From Gammaproteobacteria bacterium (lineage in GTDB: Bacteria > Pseudomonadota > Gammaproteobacteria > UBA6429 > Thiohalophilaceae), in the NCBI GenBank assembly GCA_029880855.1, contig JAOUNS010000008.1, forward strand, positions 1 through 64,000: DNA of 64,000 bases, read 5' to 3'. The position numbers were made by a program, and so were the translations under genes. The stretch's first letter is position 1. Every line of letters starts with the position of its first letter. Of the stretch, positions 18,101 through 28,889 are shown one piece after another. The notes below the pieces were generated by a model that was not told the origin of the DNA, did no database searches, and saw only the letters and a list, made by a program, of their open reading frames with translations.

Positions 18101-19555
18101 CTATTTATATGCCGCCGGTATCTGCTTGTGCCAGTCGGTGATCTGTTGATATTTGTGCGCCACATTCAACAGGCGTGCTTCATCAAAATAGTTGCCGATG
18201 ATCTGCAAACCCACCGGCAGTGCCTGACTGAAACCGGCCGGCACCGACATCCCCGGCAATCCGGCCAGATTGACGGCGATGGTGTTGATATCCGACAGAT
18301 ACATGGTGATGGGATCGTCGGTCTTCTCCCCGATCCTGAAGGCCGTGGTCGGCGCGGTCGGCGCCATGATCACATCCACGTTTTTGAAGGCCTGTTTGAA
18401 ATCATCACTGATCAGGCGGCGGATCTTTTGCGCCTTCAGGTAATAGGCATCGTAGTAACCGGCCGACAGGGCATAGGTGCCGATCATAATACGGCGCTTC
18501 ACTTCCGGGCCGAAGCCTTCACCGCGACTGCGTTTGTAGAGGTCTTCCAGATCGTTGGGGTCTTCACAACGATAACCGAAGCGGACACCGTCAAAGCGAG
18601 ACAGGTTGGAGGAACACTCCGCCGGGGCAACCACATAGTAGGCGGGAACGGAGAGGGCACTGTTGGGCAGGCTAATCTCCACAACCTCTGCGCCCAGTTT
18701 TTTGTATTCCTCAATAGCGGCTTCCAGCACAGTGGCCACGCCGTTATCCAATCCTTCCGCAAAATATTCTTTCGGCAAACCGATTTTCAGGCCCTTGAGA
18801 TCATGATTCAGTGTGGCCGTGTAATCGGGTACGGCTTTATCCAGGCAGGTGGAATCACGTTCGTCAAAACCCGCCATCGCGCCCAGCATGATGGCGGCGT
18901 CTTCCGCGGTCTGGGTCATGACCCCGGCCTGATCCAGACTGGAGGCGAAGGCGATCATGCCGTAGCGGGAAACCCGGCCATAGGTCGGTTTGATGCCGGT
19001 AATGCCACACAGCGCCGCCGGTTGGCGAATGGAACCACCGGTATCGGTGCCGGTGGCCGCCGCGGCCAACCGTGCTGCCACCGCTGCCGCCGATCCGCCG
19101 GATGAACCACCCGGCACGGTTTCGATATTCCAGGGATTTTTTACCGGACCATAAAAACTGGTTTCATTGGATGAGCCCATGGCGAATTCATCCATATTGG
19201 TTTTACCCAGCATGACGGCACCGGCCTGATTGAAACGCTCAATAACTGTGGCGTCATAGGGTGCGATGAAGTTATCCAGCATCTTTGATGCACAACTGGT
19301 CTTTACCCCATTCGTACAAAAAATGTCCTTCTGGGCAAGGGGAATACCGGTTAACGCAACGGCATCGCCTTTGGCGAGACGCTGATCGGCGGCTTTTGCC
19401 TGCGCAATGGCCTGCTCCTCAACCACTGTTATATAAGAATTGAGTTCTGCATCGAATTGCTTGATTCGTTGTAAATAGGCCCGGGTCAGTTCTTCACTGG
19501 AAAATTGCCCTTTCTGTAAACCTTTCGCCAGTTCGGCAATGGTCATTTGGTGCAT
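18101..19555 (-). CDS. gatA: Aspartyl/glutamyl-tRNA amidotransferase subunit A
   Basis: GatA is the amidase that releases ammonia from glutamine and passes it to GatB. The 484-residue protein shows the amidase signature: catalytic Lys in IPLAQKDIF and the Ser-cisSer pair in [18 protein letters not shown], then [16 protein letters not shown]. The C-terminal [13 protein letters not shown] is also typical. It lies 98 bp before gatB and 70 bp after gatC. Confidence 0.98.
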   Translation of the reverse strand: MHQMTIAELAKGLQKGQFSSEELTRAYLQRIKQFDAELNSYITVVEEQAIAQAKAADQRLAKGDAVALTGIPLAQKDIFCTNGVKTSCASKMLDNFIAPYDATVIERFNQAGAVMLGKTNMDEFAMGSSNETSFYGPVKNPWNIETVPGGSSGGSAAAVAARLAAAATGTDTGGSIRQPAALCGITGIKPTYGRVSRYGMIAFASSLDQAGVMTQTAEDAAIMLGAMAGFDERDSTCLDKAVPDYTATLNHDLKGLKIGLPKEYFAEGLDNGVATVLEAAIEEYKKLGAEVVEISLPNSALSVPAYYVVAPAECSSNLSRFDGVRFGYRCEDPNDLEDLYKRSRGEGFGPEVKRRIMIGTYALSAGYYDAYYLKAQKIRRLISDDFKQAFKNVDVIMAPTAPTTAFRIGEKTDDPITMYLSDINTIAVNLAGLPGMSVPAGFSQALPVGLQIIGNYFDEARLLNVAHKYQQITDWHKQIPAAYK

Positions 19556-19625
19556 AAGACTACTCTGAAATTGTTATTGGCTTGTTTTATTGGATAAATA
19601 GCGTAATACCATGCTGAAATTACGT

Positions 19626-19913
19626 TTATTCGATGACCTGCGGCACCAGATAAAGACCGTCTTCAACTTGCTGTGCTGCTTGCTGGAAGTGATCACGCTG
19701 GTCATTTTCTGTCACCACATCATCACGCAGACGCTGAATTTCATCCAGCGGGTGCGCCATGGGTGTCACATTATCGGTCGACACGGCACTCATTTGCTCA
19801 ACCAATGCGAGAATATTGGACAAGTTATGTGCATAACCCGGAATATCCTGCTCATCAACGGCAAGTCTTGCCAGGTGGGCGATCTTTTTTACGTCTGCAC
19901 TGTCCAGTGACAT
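19626..19913 (-). CDS. gatC: Aspartyl/glutamyl-tRNA amidotransferase subunit C
   Basis: GatC is the 95-residue belt subunit that wraps around GatA and GatB. It begins MSLDSADVKKIAHLARLAVD, the usual GatC start, and has LSNILALVEQMSAVSTDNV and the C-terminal VEDGLYLVPQVIE that contacts GatA. It heads the minus-strand gatCAB operon; the 169-bp gap to mreB must hold both divergent promoters. Confidence 0.96.
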   Translation of the reverse strand: MSLDSADVKKIAHLARLAVDEQDIPGYAHNLSNILALVEQMSAVSTDNVTPMAHPLDEIQRLRDDVVTENDQRDHFQQAAQQVEDGLYLVPQVIE

Positions 19914-20013
19914 ATCCTGTTCCTCATAAATCCACTAAATGTGATTGAGATAAAAAAAGCGAAACTTAACATATACCGCAGCTTGCCCAAAGACCTGTAC
20001 TTGATTAAAGTAA

Positions 20014-21129
<1,116 letters not shown>

Positions 21130-21305
21130 CCACCGGCGTCGTTTTGCCGGTTGGATCACCGACTGATTCGACTGATTTAATAAATTTCCTGTGCAGCCGA
21201 TAGTTCTATAAACCGGACTACCGGCTGCTTTTATGTCTGTTTTGGCATTTTTTTAGGGGAAGAACCGTTAAACACCTGTTCCAACAATCCACCCTGGGAC
21301 TACGG

Positions 21306-22136
21306 TTGTTCATACTCGTAGTGCTGTCTATCGTCCTGATGACACTGGATCATCGTTTTCATCATGTTGATTCACTGCGCGCCGGTATCTCTGTGCTGAT
21401 CTATCCGGTACGGCTCATGGTGGATATTCCAACCGAAATCGGTGAATGGGCGTCGGACACATTTAAAACCCGCAAAACCCTGCAGGAAGAAAACCTCAGC
21501 CTGAAAACCCAGAACCAGTTGCTCAAGGCGGAACTGCAAAAATTCAATTATGTAAAAACCGAAAACATGCACTTGCGGGCCTTGTTGAAATCCTCCAAGG
21601 AAATCAGCGGCAAGGTGCTGATCGCCGAATTACTCTCTGTTGATCTGGATCCTTACAAACGTCAGGTGGTCATTAACAAGGGCAGTAACGATGGGGTATT
21701 TGCCGGTCAGCCCATGGTTGATGCCCACGGTGTCATGGGCATTGTCACGCATGTCGGTCTGCTCTCCAGTACCGCCCTGCTGGTGACCGACCCCAACCAT
21801 TCCTTGCCTATCCAGTTTCTGCGTACCGGTCTGCGCGCTGTTGTGTCGGGCACCGGTGACAAGAATCGTTTTGAATTGCTCTATTTGCCCAACAGCGCCG
21901 ATATCAAGGTGGGGGATGAGTTTGTCACCTCCGGTCTGGGCTGCGTTTTCCCCACCGGTTATCCCGCCGGCAAGATCCTCGAGATCAATACCGATCCCAG
22001 CCTGCCTTTCGCCAGTGTGATTGCCGAACCCAGCGCAAAGCTCAACCAAAGCCGCGAAGTCTTGCTGGTGTGGCCCGAATCCCGGGGTACCGGTGAAAAT
22101 AACCCCTGCCGCTTGAACCAGGAGGCGAAATCATGA
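21306..22136 (+). CDS. mreC: Rod-shape protein MreC
   Basis: MreC is a bitopic periplasmic scaffold that activates the PBP2-RodA synthase. A TM segment (VVLSIVLMTL region), a coiled coil (QEENLSLKTQNQLLKAEL) and two beta domains follow in order. The first canonical start in frame is TTG 21306, giving 276 residues. Homology and the AGGGGA ribosome-binding site (21255-21260) instead point to a start near 21267, where the codon is GTT, which is not a normal start; the upstream residues KHLFQQSTLGLRL fit known MreC N-termini. The real start is therefore uncertain. The stop overlaps mreD (ATGA). Confidence 0.93.
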   Translation: MFILVVLSIVLMTLDHRFHHVDSLRAGISVLIYPVRLMVDIPTEIGEWASDTFKTRKTLQEENLSLKTQNQLLKAELQKFNYVKTENMHLRALLKSSKEISGKVLIAELLSVDLDPYKRQVVINKGSNDGVFAGQPMVDAHGVMGIVTHVGLLSSTALLVTDPNHSLPIQFLRTGLRAVVSGTGDKNRFELLYLPNSADIKVGDEFVTSGLGCVFPTGYPAGKILEINTDPSLPFASVIAEPSAKLNQSREVLLVWPESRGTGENNPCRLNQEAKS

Positions 22137-22621
22137 AAACCCAGGAACGCCGCGGCAGTTCGGTCATTATTATCAGTTTTCTGGTTTCCTTCATGCTGTT
22201 GATGATGCCACTGCCCGATTTCATGCGTCTGGCAAGGCCGGAATGGGTGGCCATGGTGGTGATCTACTGGAGTATGGCACTGCCGCAACGGGTAAGTGTC
22301 GGTTACAGCTGGACGGCCGGTCTGGTGGTTGATGTGATCCGTGATTCCCTGCTGGGACAGCACGCCCTGGCTCTGGCCCTGGTCTCCTTTATCACTATTC
22401 GTTTGCACCAACGCCTGCGGGTCTATCCGCCGGGACAACAGGCCGCAACCGTATTTCTCATCATCCTGATCAACTTCCTGATCATCCTCTGGATCAGGGG
22501 CATCATCGGTGCCGCCCCCAGTCTCTGGCAGATCCTGATCCCGACTTTCACAACCGCACTGGTTTGGCCGTTCGTATTCATTTTGATGCGCTATGTTCGA
22601 CGCCAATTCCAGGTGTCCTGA
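22133..22621 (+). CDS. mreD: Rod-shape protein MreD
   Basis: MreD is a small inner-membrane protein that works with MreC. The 162 residues contain about five hydrophobic helices (VIIISFLVSFMLLMMPLPDF, AATVFLIILINFLIIL among them) and the family segment SVGYSWTAGLVVDVIRDSLLGQHAL. It overlaps mreC by 4 bp and precedes mrdA by 6 bp. Confidence 0.94.
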   Translation: MKTQERRGSSVIIISFLVSFMLLMMPLPDFMRLARPEWVAMVVIYWSMALPQRVSVGYSWTAGLVVDVIRDSLLGQHALALALVSFITIRLHQRLRVYPPGQQAATVFLIILINFLIILWIRGIIGAAPSLWQILIPTFTTALVWPFVFILMRYVRRQFQVS

Positions 22622-22627
22622 TGAGTT

Positions 22628-24511
22628 ATGGCCCAGTTCGATAACTTCACATTCAAGGACCACCTGCGTGAGTCCCTGCTGTTTAACCGCCGCCTGACGA
22701 TTACCATCGCTGCTGTTGTCCTGCTGACCATCGTGCTGATTGGCCGCCTGTTTATTCTGCAAGTGGTGGAATATACCCATTACACCACCCTGTCGGAAAA
22801 AAACCGGGTAAATATCGTGCCCATCCCACCCACCCGAGGACTGATCTACGATCGTAACGGTGTATTGCTGGCGCACAATGTCCCGACATTTTTACTGGAA
22901 GTGGTGGAAGAGCATGTTGAGAATGTCGACACCATGCTTGGTCAGCTGAAACAGATCATCAGCCTGACCGACAGTGATATCACCCGTTTCAAGCGACAAC
23001 TGAACCGCAAGCGTAAATTTGAAAGTGTGCCTCTGCGTTATCGTCTGACCGAGGAGGAAGTGGCACGTATCTCGGTCAACCAGTTTCGAATTCCCGGTGT
23101 GTATATCAAGGCGGAGTTGGCCCGCCACTATCCACAGGGCAAGGTGACAGCACATGTGGCGGGTTATGTGGGCCGTATCAGTGAGCTGGATCTGCGCCGC
23201 ATGGATAACAGCTCCCAGTATCGCGCTTCCAGCCACACCGGCAAGGTCGGTGTGGAACGCACCTATGAAAAACTGCTGCACGGACAAATCGGTCTGCAAC
23301 GGGTTGAGTCCAACGCTCAGGGCCGAATTATTAACGTACTGGAACGTACCCTGCCGGTACCGGGCAAAACCCTCTATCTCAACATTGATTCGCGGCTGCA
23401 TGCTATCGCTGAAAAGGCCTTTGGCGAGGACAACGGCGCCGCCATCGCCATCGATCCGAACACCGGTGCGGTATTGGCCCTGGTCAGCGTTCCCAGCTAT
23501 GACCCCAACCAGTTTATCCACGGACTGGACACCGAGGCCTTTGATGTACTCAAAAAATCCCCCAATCGCCCCCTGTTCAATCGTGCCGTGCAGGGTCAAT
23601 ACCCGCCCGGCTCCACCCTGAAGCCGTTGTTGGGACTGGCCGGGCTGGAACTGGATGAGGTGCAGGCCTTTAACCCGGTTAACTGCAAAGGCTGGATGAC
23701 GGTGCCGGATGATATCGACCAGCGCCGTTATCGTGACTGGAAACGCAGCGGTCATGGCACCACCAATCTGGTCAAGGCCATTACAGAATCCTGTGATATT
23801 TATTTTTACGATCTGGCTTATAAGCTCGGTATTGATCGCATTTACCAATACCTGTCTGCCTTCGGTCTGGGCAAAAAAACCGGTATTGATGTGATCGGCG
23901 AACTTGTCGGGCTAGTTCCCAACAAGGACTGGAAGCTACGCACCTATAATGAGCTGTGGTTTCCGGGTGAAACGCTGATTAACGGTATCGGGCAGGGTTA
24001 CACCCTTTCCACCCCGCTCCAACTGGCCAGTTTTACCGCCACCCTGAGTAAATTCGGCCAACGCATGCAACCCATTATTCTCAAATCGACCCAGGATCCC
24101 AAGACGCTGGAAATGCAACCCATCGAGCCGGTCCCCTTACAGGAAGTACACAAAATTTCCGACAAAAACTGGCGGACCGTGATCCATGGTATGGAGAAAG
24201 TCGTGCATGATCACAACGGCACGGCACGCGGCATCGGCTATGGCATTAAGTATCGGATGGCCGGTAAAACCGGTACCGCCCAGGTCTTTGGCATCAAGGA
24301 AGGCGAACGCTATGACGAAGACAAAATTGCCAAAAAACTCCGCGACCATGCCCTGTTCATCGCCTTTGCACCGGCGGATGACCCCAAAATAGCCGTGGCC
24401 GTGATTGTGGAAAACGGCGGCGGCGGCGGTACCACCGCCGCGCCAATCGCCCGCAAAATCATCGACTATTATCTACTGGGAGAGAGCCATGAGCCCAAGC
24501 CCACGTTATAG
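22628..24511 (+). CDS. mrdA: Penicillin-binding protein 2 (elongasome transpeptidase)
   Basis: PBP2 cross-links new peptidoglycan during lateral growth, using strands made by RodA. The 627-residue protein has an N-terminal TM (about residues 24-45), the dimerisation domain (IPPTRGLIYDRNG), and the transpeptidase domain with SxxK as PPGSTLKP (Ser about 329), SxN as TESCD and KTGTAQ. A C-terminal glycine run (ENGGGGGTTAAP) is normal for the family. It overlaps rodA by 23 bp. Confidence 0.98.
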   Translation: MAQFDNFTFKDHLRESLLFNRRLTITIAAVVLLTIVLIGRLFILQVVEYTHYTTLSEKNRVNIVPIPPTRGLIYDRNGVLLAHNVPTFLLEVVEEHVENVDTMLGQLKQIISLTDSDITRFKRQLNRKRKFESVPLRYRLTEEEVARISVNQFRIPGVYIKAELARHYPQGKVTAHVAGYVGRISELDLRRMDNSSQYRASSHTGKVGVERTYEKLLHGQIGLQRVESNAQGRIINVLERTLPVPGKTLYLNIDSRLHAIAEKAFGEDNGAAIAIDPNTGAVLALVSVPSYDPNQFIHGLDTEAFDVLKKSPNRPLFNRAVQGQYPPGSTLKPLLGLAGLELDEVQAFNPVNCKGWMTVPDDIDQRRYRDWKRSGHGTTNLVKAITESCDIYFYDLAYKLGIDRIYQYLSAFGLGKKTGIDVIGELVGLVPNKDWKLRTYNELWFPGETLINGIGQGYTLSTPLQLASFTATLSKFGQRMQPIILKSTQDPKTLEMQPIEPVPLQEVHKISDKNWRTVIHGMEKVVHDHNGTARGIGYGIKYRMAGKTGTAQVFGIKEGERYDEDKIAKKLRDHALFIAFAPADDPKIAVAVIVENGGGGGTTAAPIARKIIDYYLLGESHEPKPTL

Positions 24512-25631
24512 TTCAGATTTTGCCGACGACACCCGCCTCAGCAACGGCGGGCGACTGTCGCAGCAATTCCATATTGATGTCCCCATGTTGGTCGCCCTGC
24601 TGACCCTGGCCTTTGTGGGTCTCATCGTCATGTACAGTGCCGGCGGTCAGGACGGCGGTGCGGTTTGGCGGCAATTCTTTCTGCTGTTCATCGGTTTCGC
24701 GGTCATGTCGGTCATTGCCCAGATTCATCCCACCACACTCAAGATCTGGACACCCTGGATATTTGGCGCCGGACTGCTGATGTTGTTCATCGTCCTGCTT
24801 GCCGGTGAAATCGGCAAGGGCGCACAACGCTGGCTGAATATCGCCGGCTTCCGATTCCAGCCATCAGAGATTATGAAAATCGCCCTGCCGATGATGATTG
24901 CCTGGTATCTGGCCGAATCCGTGCTCCCGCCACGTCGTGCGCGCTTGTTGATCTGCAGCGTAATTCTGGTGGTGCCGGTCGCACTGGTTGCCAAACAACC
25001 GGACCTGGGTACCGCGCTGTTGATTGCCTCGTCAGGCATATTTGCCCTCTTCCTGTCCGGGGTGCGCTGGCGACTCATTATTTCCCTGCTGACCATTGCA
25101 GCCGCCTGTATCCCGTTCGCCTGGGGTGCGTTGCATGATTATCAGCGTCAGCGTGTCTACACATTCCTGAACCCGGAAAGTGATCCGCTGGGCTCGGGCT
25201 ATCACATCATCCAGTCCACGATTGCGATTGGCTCCGGCGGCGTCTACGGCAAAGGTTGGCTGAACGGTACCCAGTCACACCTGGACTTCCTGCCGGAACG
25301 TGAAACTGACTTTATTTTTGCCGTTTTAAGTGAAGAATTCGGTTTTATGGGTGTACTGATCCTGCTGGCCATCTACCTGTTTATCACCGCACGTGGCCTG
25401 CTTATTGCATCACAAGCACAGGATACCTTTACCCGGCTTCTGGCCGGCAGCCTGTCATTGACGTTTTTTGTCTATTTTTTTGTAAATATCGGCATGGTCA
25501 GCGGACTCTTGCCGGTAGTTGGTGTACCGTTACCCTTAATAAGCCGTGGGGGCACGTCACTCGTGACCATCATGGCAGGGTTCGGTATTCTCATGTCAAT
25601 AAAAACGAACCGAAAACTGGTGAGTCACTAA
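24489..25631 (+). CDS. mrdB: Peptidoglycan glycosyltransferase RodA
   Basis: RodA is the SEDS glycosyltransferase that polymerises lipid II during elongation, paired with PBP2. I choose ATG 24489 (MSPSPRYSSD, GGGAGAG just upstream) over the longer ORF at 24405, which lies within mrdA. The 380 residues have about ten TM helices and the SEDS motifs GKGAQRWLNIAGFRFQPSE, KQPDLGTALL, FLPERETDFIFAVLSEEFG and PLPLISRGGTSL, including the catalytic Asp loop. Confidence 0.98.
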   Translation: MSPSPRYSSDFADDTRLSNGGRLSQQFHIDVPMLVALLTLAFVGLIVMYSAGGQDGGAVWRQFFLLFIGFAVMSVIAQIHPTTLKIWTPWIFGAGLLMLFIVLLAGEIGKGAQRWLNIAGFRFQPSEIMKIALPMMIAWYLAESVLPPRRARLLICSVILVVPVALVAKQPDLGTALLIASSGIFALFLSGVRWRLIISLLTIAAACIPFAWGALHDYQRQRVYTFLNPESDPLGSGYHIIQSTIAIGSGGVYGKGWLNGTQSHLDFLPERETDFIFAVLSEEFGFMGVLILLAIYLFITARGLLIASQAQDTFTRLLAGSLSLTFFVYFFVNIGMVSGLLPVVGVPLPLISRGGTSLVTIMAGFGILMSIKTNRKLVSH

Positions 25632-25640
25632 CCAATTTAG

Positions 25641-26642
25641 ATGTTACTTATGCGATTAAGACGATTACTAATTATCAGCTCCGGATTTATTGCCCTGTGT
25701 ATCGCAGGATTGGGCGTTACCGCGTCAACACGGCCTGTGGATGAGAAAAACACCCGCGATTTCATCAAGGAAATGGTCAAGCAGCACAAGTTTGACGAGA
25801 AAGAACTGGAAGAGGTGTTCAGCAAGGCGCGCATTCATCAACGTATTCTCGATGCGATCGCCCGCCCCGCCGAGGCCAAACCCTGGCACGAGTACCGTCC
25901 GATTTTTCTCAATGAGCCACGCATCCAGGGCGGTATCAAGTTCTGGAACGAAAATGCACTGCTCCTGAAAAAAGCCAGTGAAAAATATGGTGTACCGCCG
26001 GAGATCATTGTCGCCATTATTGGCGTTGAAACCCGTTATGGTCAGCACAAGGGTCGCTATCCGGTGATCGACTCGCTGAGCACCCTGGCCTTTGCCTACC
26101 CCCCGCGCAGCAGCTTTTTCCGCAGTGAATTAAAACAGTTCCTGCTGATGGCCCGGGAAGAAAAACTCGACCCCACCAGCCAAATGGGCTCTTACGCCGG
26201 CGCCATGGGTATGCCGCAATTCATTTCCAGCAGTTTTCGCCGTTATGCCGTGGATTTCGATGGAGATGGATCACGCGACCTGTGGGATAACAATGCCGAC
26301 GTAATCGGCAGCGTGGCCAACTATTTCAAGCGCCATGGCTGGCAAAAAGACGAGCCCATTACTGATCGTGTCACCGTGCAAGGCAAAGGCTATCGGAAAC
26401 TGCTCAGCTATGATCTGGAACCGCAATGGACGCCGAAGCAATTACACAAGCACGGCATAAAGTTGCCGGTGAAACGGCAAAAATCCGAGAAAGGAACCCT
26501 GATTAAACTTGATACCGGCACCAAACAACCGGAATTCTGGGTGGGTTGGCAAAATTTTTATGTTATAACCCGATATAATCACAGCGCACATTATTCCATG
26601 GCGGTGTATCAGTTGGGAGAAGAAATCCGCCAACAACGCTAG
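25641..26642 (+). CDS. mltB: Lytic murein transglycosylase B
   Basis: MltB cleaves the MurNAc-GlcNAc bond to give 1,6-anhydro-muropeptides. The 333 residues start with a hydrophobic signal (LLIISSGFIALCIAGLGV). The catalytic Glu lies in IIGVETRYGQHKGRYPVID, and SYAGAMGMPQFISSSFRRYA with DFDGDGSRDLWDN is the family signature. No clear lipobox is seen, so it may be a soluble or N-anchored form. Its product feeds the recycling genes (amgK-murU) at 50-52 kb. Confidence 0.95.
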   Translation: MLLMRLRRLLIISSGFIALCIAGLGVTASTRPVDEKNTRDFIKEMVKQHKFDEKELEEVFSKARIHQRILDAIARPAEAKPWHEYRPIFLNEPRIQGGIKFWNENALLLKKASEKYGVPPEIIVAIIGVETRYGQHKGRYPVIDSLSTLAFAYPPRSSFFRSELKQFLLMAREEKLDPTSQMGSYAGAMGMPQFISSSFRRYAVDFDGDGSRDLWDNNADVIGSVANYFKRHGWQKDEPITDRVTVQGKGYRKLLSYDLEPQWTPKQLHKHGIKLPVKRQKSEKGTLIKLDTGTKQPEFWVGWQNFYVITRYNHSAHYSMAVYQLGEEIRQQR

Positions 26643-26665
26643 GATGACCAATACGGTATTTTGAC

Positions 26666-27589
26666 ATGCAGCACAAAATCCACAGCCATCTTGTACTATC
26701 CCTGCTGCTCATTATCGGACTGAGCAGTTGTGCCACCGGCAAAAGACGTTATGCCATGCATCAGGATCGTGCACCCGGACATGCCGTCAACGTAGATCAC
26801 ATTACTGATGCGGTGCCCCGCATTGAACCGCTCAGTAAGTACGGCAATCCCGAATCCTATGTGGTCTTCGGACAGCGCTACAATGTGATGAAATCGGCGC
26901 AAGGCTTTCGGCAACGGGGCATCGCCTCGTGGTATGGCAGCAAGTTCCACGGTCATCGCACCTCGAACGGTGAGACCTATAATATGTACGCCATGACAGC
27001 GGCCCATAAAAACCTGCCGCTGCCCTGTTATGTTCAGGTGACCAACCTGGAAAACAACCGCAGCGTGATTGTCAGAGTTAATGATCGCGGGCCGTTTCAC
27101 GAAAACCGGATCATCGATCTCTCCTATGTCGCAGCGAAAAAACTCGGCATCACCCCAACCGGCACGGCCAAGGTTGAAATCAAGGTGATTGATCCGCGAC
27201 AAGAACAACAAAAGAAACGCCGCGTCGCCCTGACCGACAGTTTCCGCAAAAAAGGAGTGACCACGAAGGCTGCGACAACGGAGACACCGGCAACAGACCA
27301 GCCGGTCATCGCGGAAAAACCGCCGGAGAATACACCGCCGGGCGCAAGCGGTGAGACACAACGGGTATTTTTACAGGTGGGCGCCTTCACCGAACGCAGC
27401 AATGCCGATGAACTCGCCATGCAGTTGATCAGCCTGTTGGGCAAAGGTGAAATCAACACCGGCTATAATGTTGAACAAAAGATTTATCGGGTCAGGATCG
27501 GCCCGCTGGCCGATGCGGAAGAAGCCGGCAAACTGGCGGAAAAAATCAGCGCAGCGGGACTGGCCACACCGAAGGTTGTACTGGATTAA
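26666..27589 (+). CDS. rlpA: Septal-ring lytic transglycosylase RlpA family lipoprotein
   Basis: RlpA binds denuded glycan and in some species cleaves it. The signal ends in LSSC (lipobox). The double-psi beta-barrel includes GIASWYGSKFHGHRTSNGE and VRVNDRGPFHENRIIDLS; the His and Asp in these motifs are the catalytic pair of active RlpA. After a Pro/Thr-rich linker (about 200-230), a SPOR domain (VFLQVGAFTERSNADELAMQL) closes the 307-residue protein. It lies 24 bp after mltB, typical of this cluster. Confidence 0.95.
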   Translation: MQHKIHSHLVLSLLLIIGLSSCATGKRRYAMHQDRAPGHAVNVDHITDAVPRIEPLSKYGNPESYVVFGQRYNVMKSAQGFRQRGIASWYGSKFHGHRTSNGETYNMYAMTAAHKNLPLPCYVQVTNLENNRSVIVRVNDRGPFHENRIIDLSYVAAKKLGITPTGTAKVEIKVIDPRQEQQKKRRVALTDSFRKKGVTTKAATTETPATDQPVIAEKPPENTPPGASGETQRVFLQVGAFTERSNADELAMQLISLLGKGEINTGYNVEQKIYRVRIGPLADAEEAGKLAEKISAAGLATPKVVLD

Positions 27590-27676
27590 CATAACGCCGG
27601 CAGGCAGCGCAGAAACAATCTATTTTTATTTTATGCATTGACGATGCAACAACCAAACATTCAGGCAATTCGAGAA

Positions 27677-28825
27677 ATGAAAAAAATATTGATATCTGTT
27701 TTGGGCAGCGCCTTGTTGCTGCTCTTCTCCACCCACAGTCACGCGATTTCCGAACTGGTGCCCGCCGCGCCAAAACTCAAGGCCAAATCCTGGTTGTTGA
27801 TGGATTACAACAGCGGCCGTTTTCTGGCAGAAAAGGATATCGACAAACGCGTCGAACCTGCCAGCCTGACCAAGATCATGACCGCCTATGTCGTTTTTTA
27901 TGAATTGAAAAACGGCAGTATCAAACTCGAAGACAAGGTGAAAATCAGCGAAAAGGCCTGGCGCATGAAAGGCTCACGCATGTTCGTCGAGGTGAACTCG
28001 CTGGTTACGGTAGAAAAACTGTTGATGGGCCTGATCGTTCAGTCCGGTAACGATGCCACGATTGCTCTGGCGGAACATACCGCAGGCAACGAAGAGGCAT
28101 TTGTCAGCCTGATGAACAAACATGCCGCGAATCTGGGGCTGGTCAACACCAATTTTGTGAACAGTACGGGCTGGCCGGATAAAAATCACTACACCACCGT
28201 GCGTGATCTTGCCCTCCTGGCCAAGGCCCTGATCCGGGATTTTCAGGCGTACTACCCCTGGTTTTCCGTTAAGGAATACACCTATAACATCAAAAAAGCC
28301 CAGCGTAACCGCAACCTGCTGCTCTGGCAGGATGAGCGTGTGGACGGGATCAAAACCGGCCACACCGATGCAGCCGGTTATTGTCTGGTCGCCTCGGCCA
28401 GGATCAACGGCATGCGTCTGATCTCCATTGTGATGGGTGCCTCTTCCGAGCACAATCGCGCCAAGGAGAGTCGCAAACTGCTCAGCTACGGCTTCCGCTT
28501 TTTTGAAACCTTCGCCTTTCACCCGGAAGACAAGCCGGTCACCGAAGTACGACTCTGGAAAGGCGAGAGTGATTTGCTGCCCCTCGGCCTGAACGAAACC
28601 CTGTTCGTCACTACGCCACGCGGAATGCGGGATAAAGTCAGAACCCAACTGGATCTCCCGGAAAAAATCACCGCACCGGTAGTACAGGGTAAACACTATG
28701 GAACATTGAATATCAAACTGGGTAACAAGGTCATCGCCAGTCGACCGCTGGTCGCCATGCAGAGCATCGGGTCGGGCGGTGTCTGGAGTCGTTTTATCGA
28801 TAACATTTTGCTGCTATTCAATTAA
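27677..28825 (+). CDS. dacA: D-alanyl-D-alanine carboxypeptidase (PBP5/6 type)
   Basis: This enzyme trims the terminal D-Ala from pentapeptide stems. ATG 27677 is taken as start because MKKILISVLGSALLLLFS is a signal peptide; the ORF from 27638 only adds an unlikely leader. The 382-residue protein has SxxK as EPASLTKIM (Ser63/Lys66), SxN as SGND and KTG in GIKTGHTDAAGY. The C-terminal domain ends in a hydrophobic/amphipathic anchor (GSGGVWSRFIDNILLLFN). Paralogue number (dacA versus dacC) cannot be fixed. Confidence 0.95.
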   Translation: MKKILISVLGSALLLLFSTHSHAISELVPAAPKLKAKSWLLMDYNSGRFLAEKDIDKRVEPASLTKIMTAYVVFYELKNGSIKLEDKVKISEKAWRMKGSRMFVEVNSLVTVEKLLMGLIVQSGNDATIALAEHTAGNEEAFVSLMNKHAANLGLVNTNFVNSTGWPDKNHYTTVRDLALLAKALIRDFQAYYPWFSVKEYTYNIKKAQRNRNLLLWQDERVDGIKTGHTDAAGYCLVASARINGMRLISIVMGASSEHNRAKESRKLLSYGFRFFETFAFHPEDKPVTEVRLWKGESDLLPLGLNETLFVTTPRGMRDKVRTQLDLPEKITAPVVQGKHYGTLNIKLGNKVIASRPLVAMQSIGSGGVWSRFIDNILLLFN

Positions 28826-28889
28826 TCAGCGCCGGCGACGCCGCAACGCGATATAATCGAAGCAGTACAAGTTGACGGAAACCGGTGAC

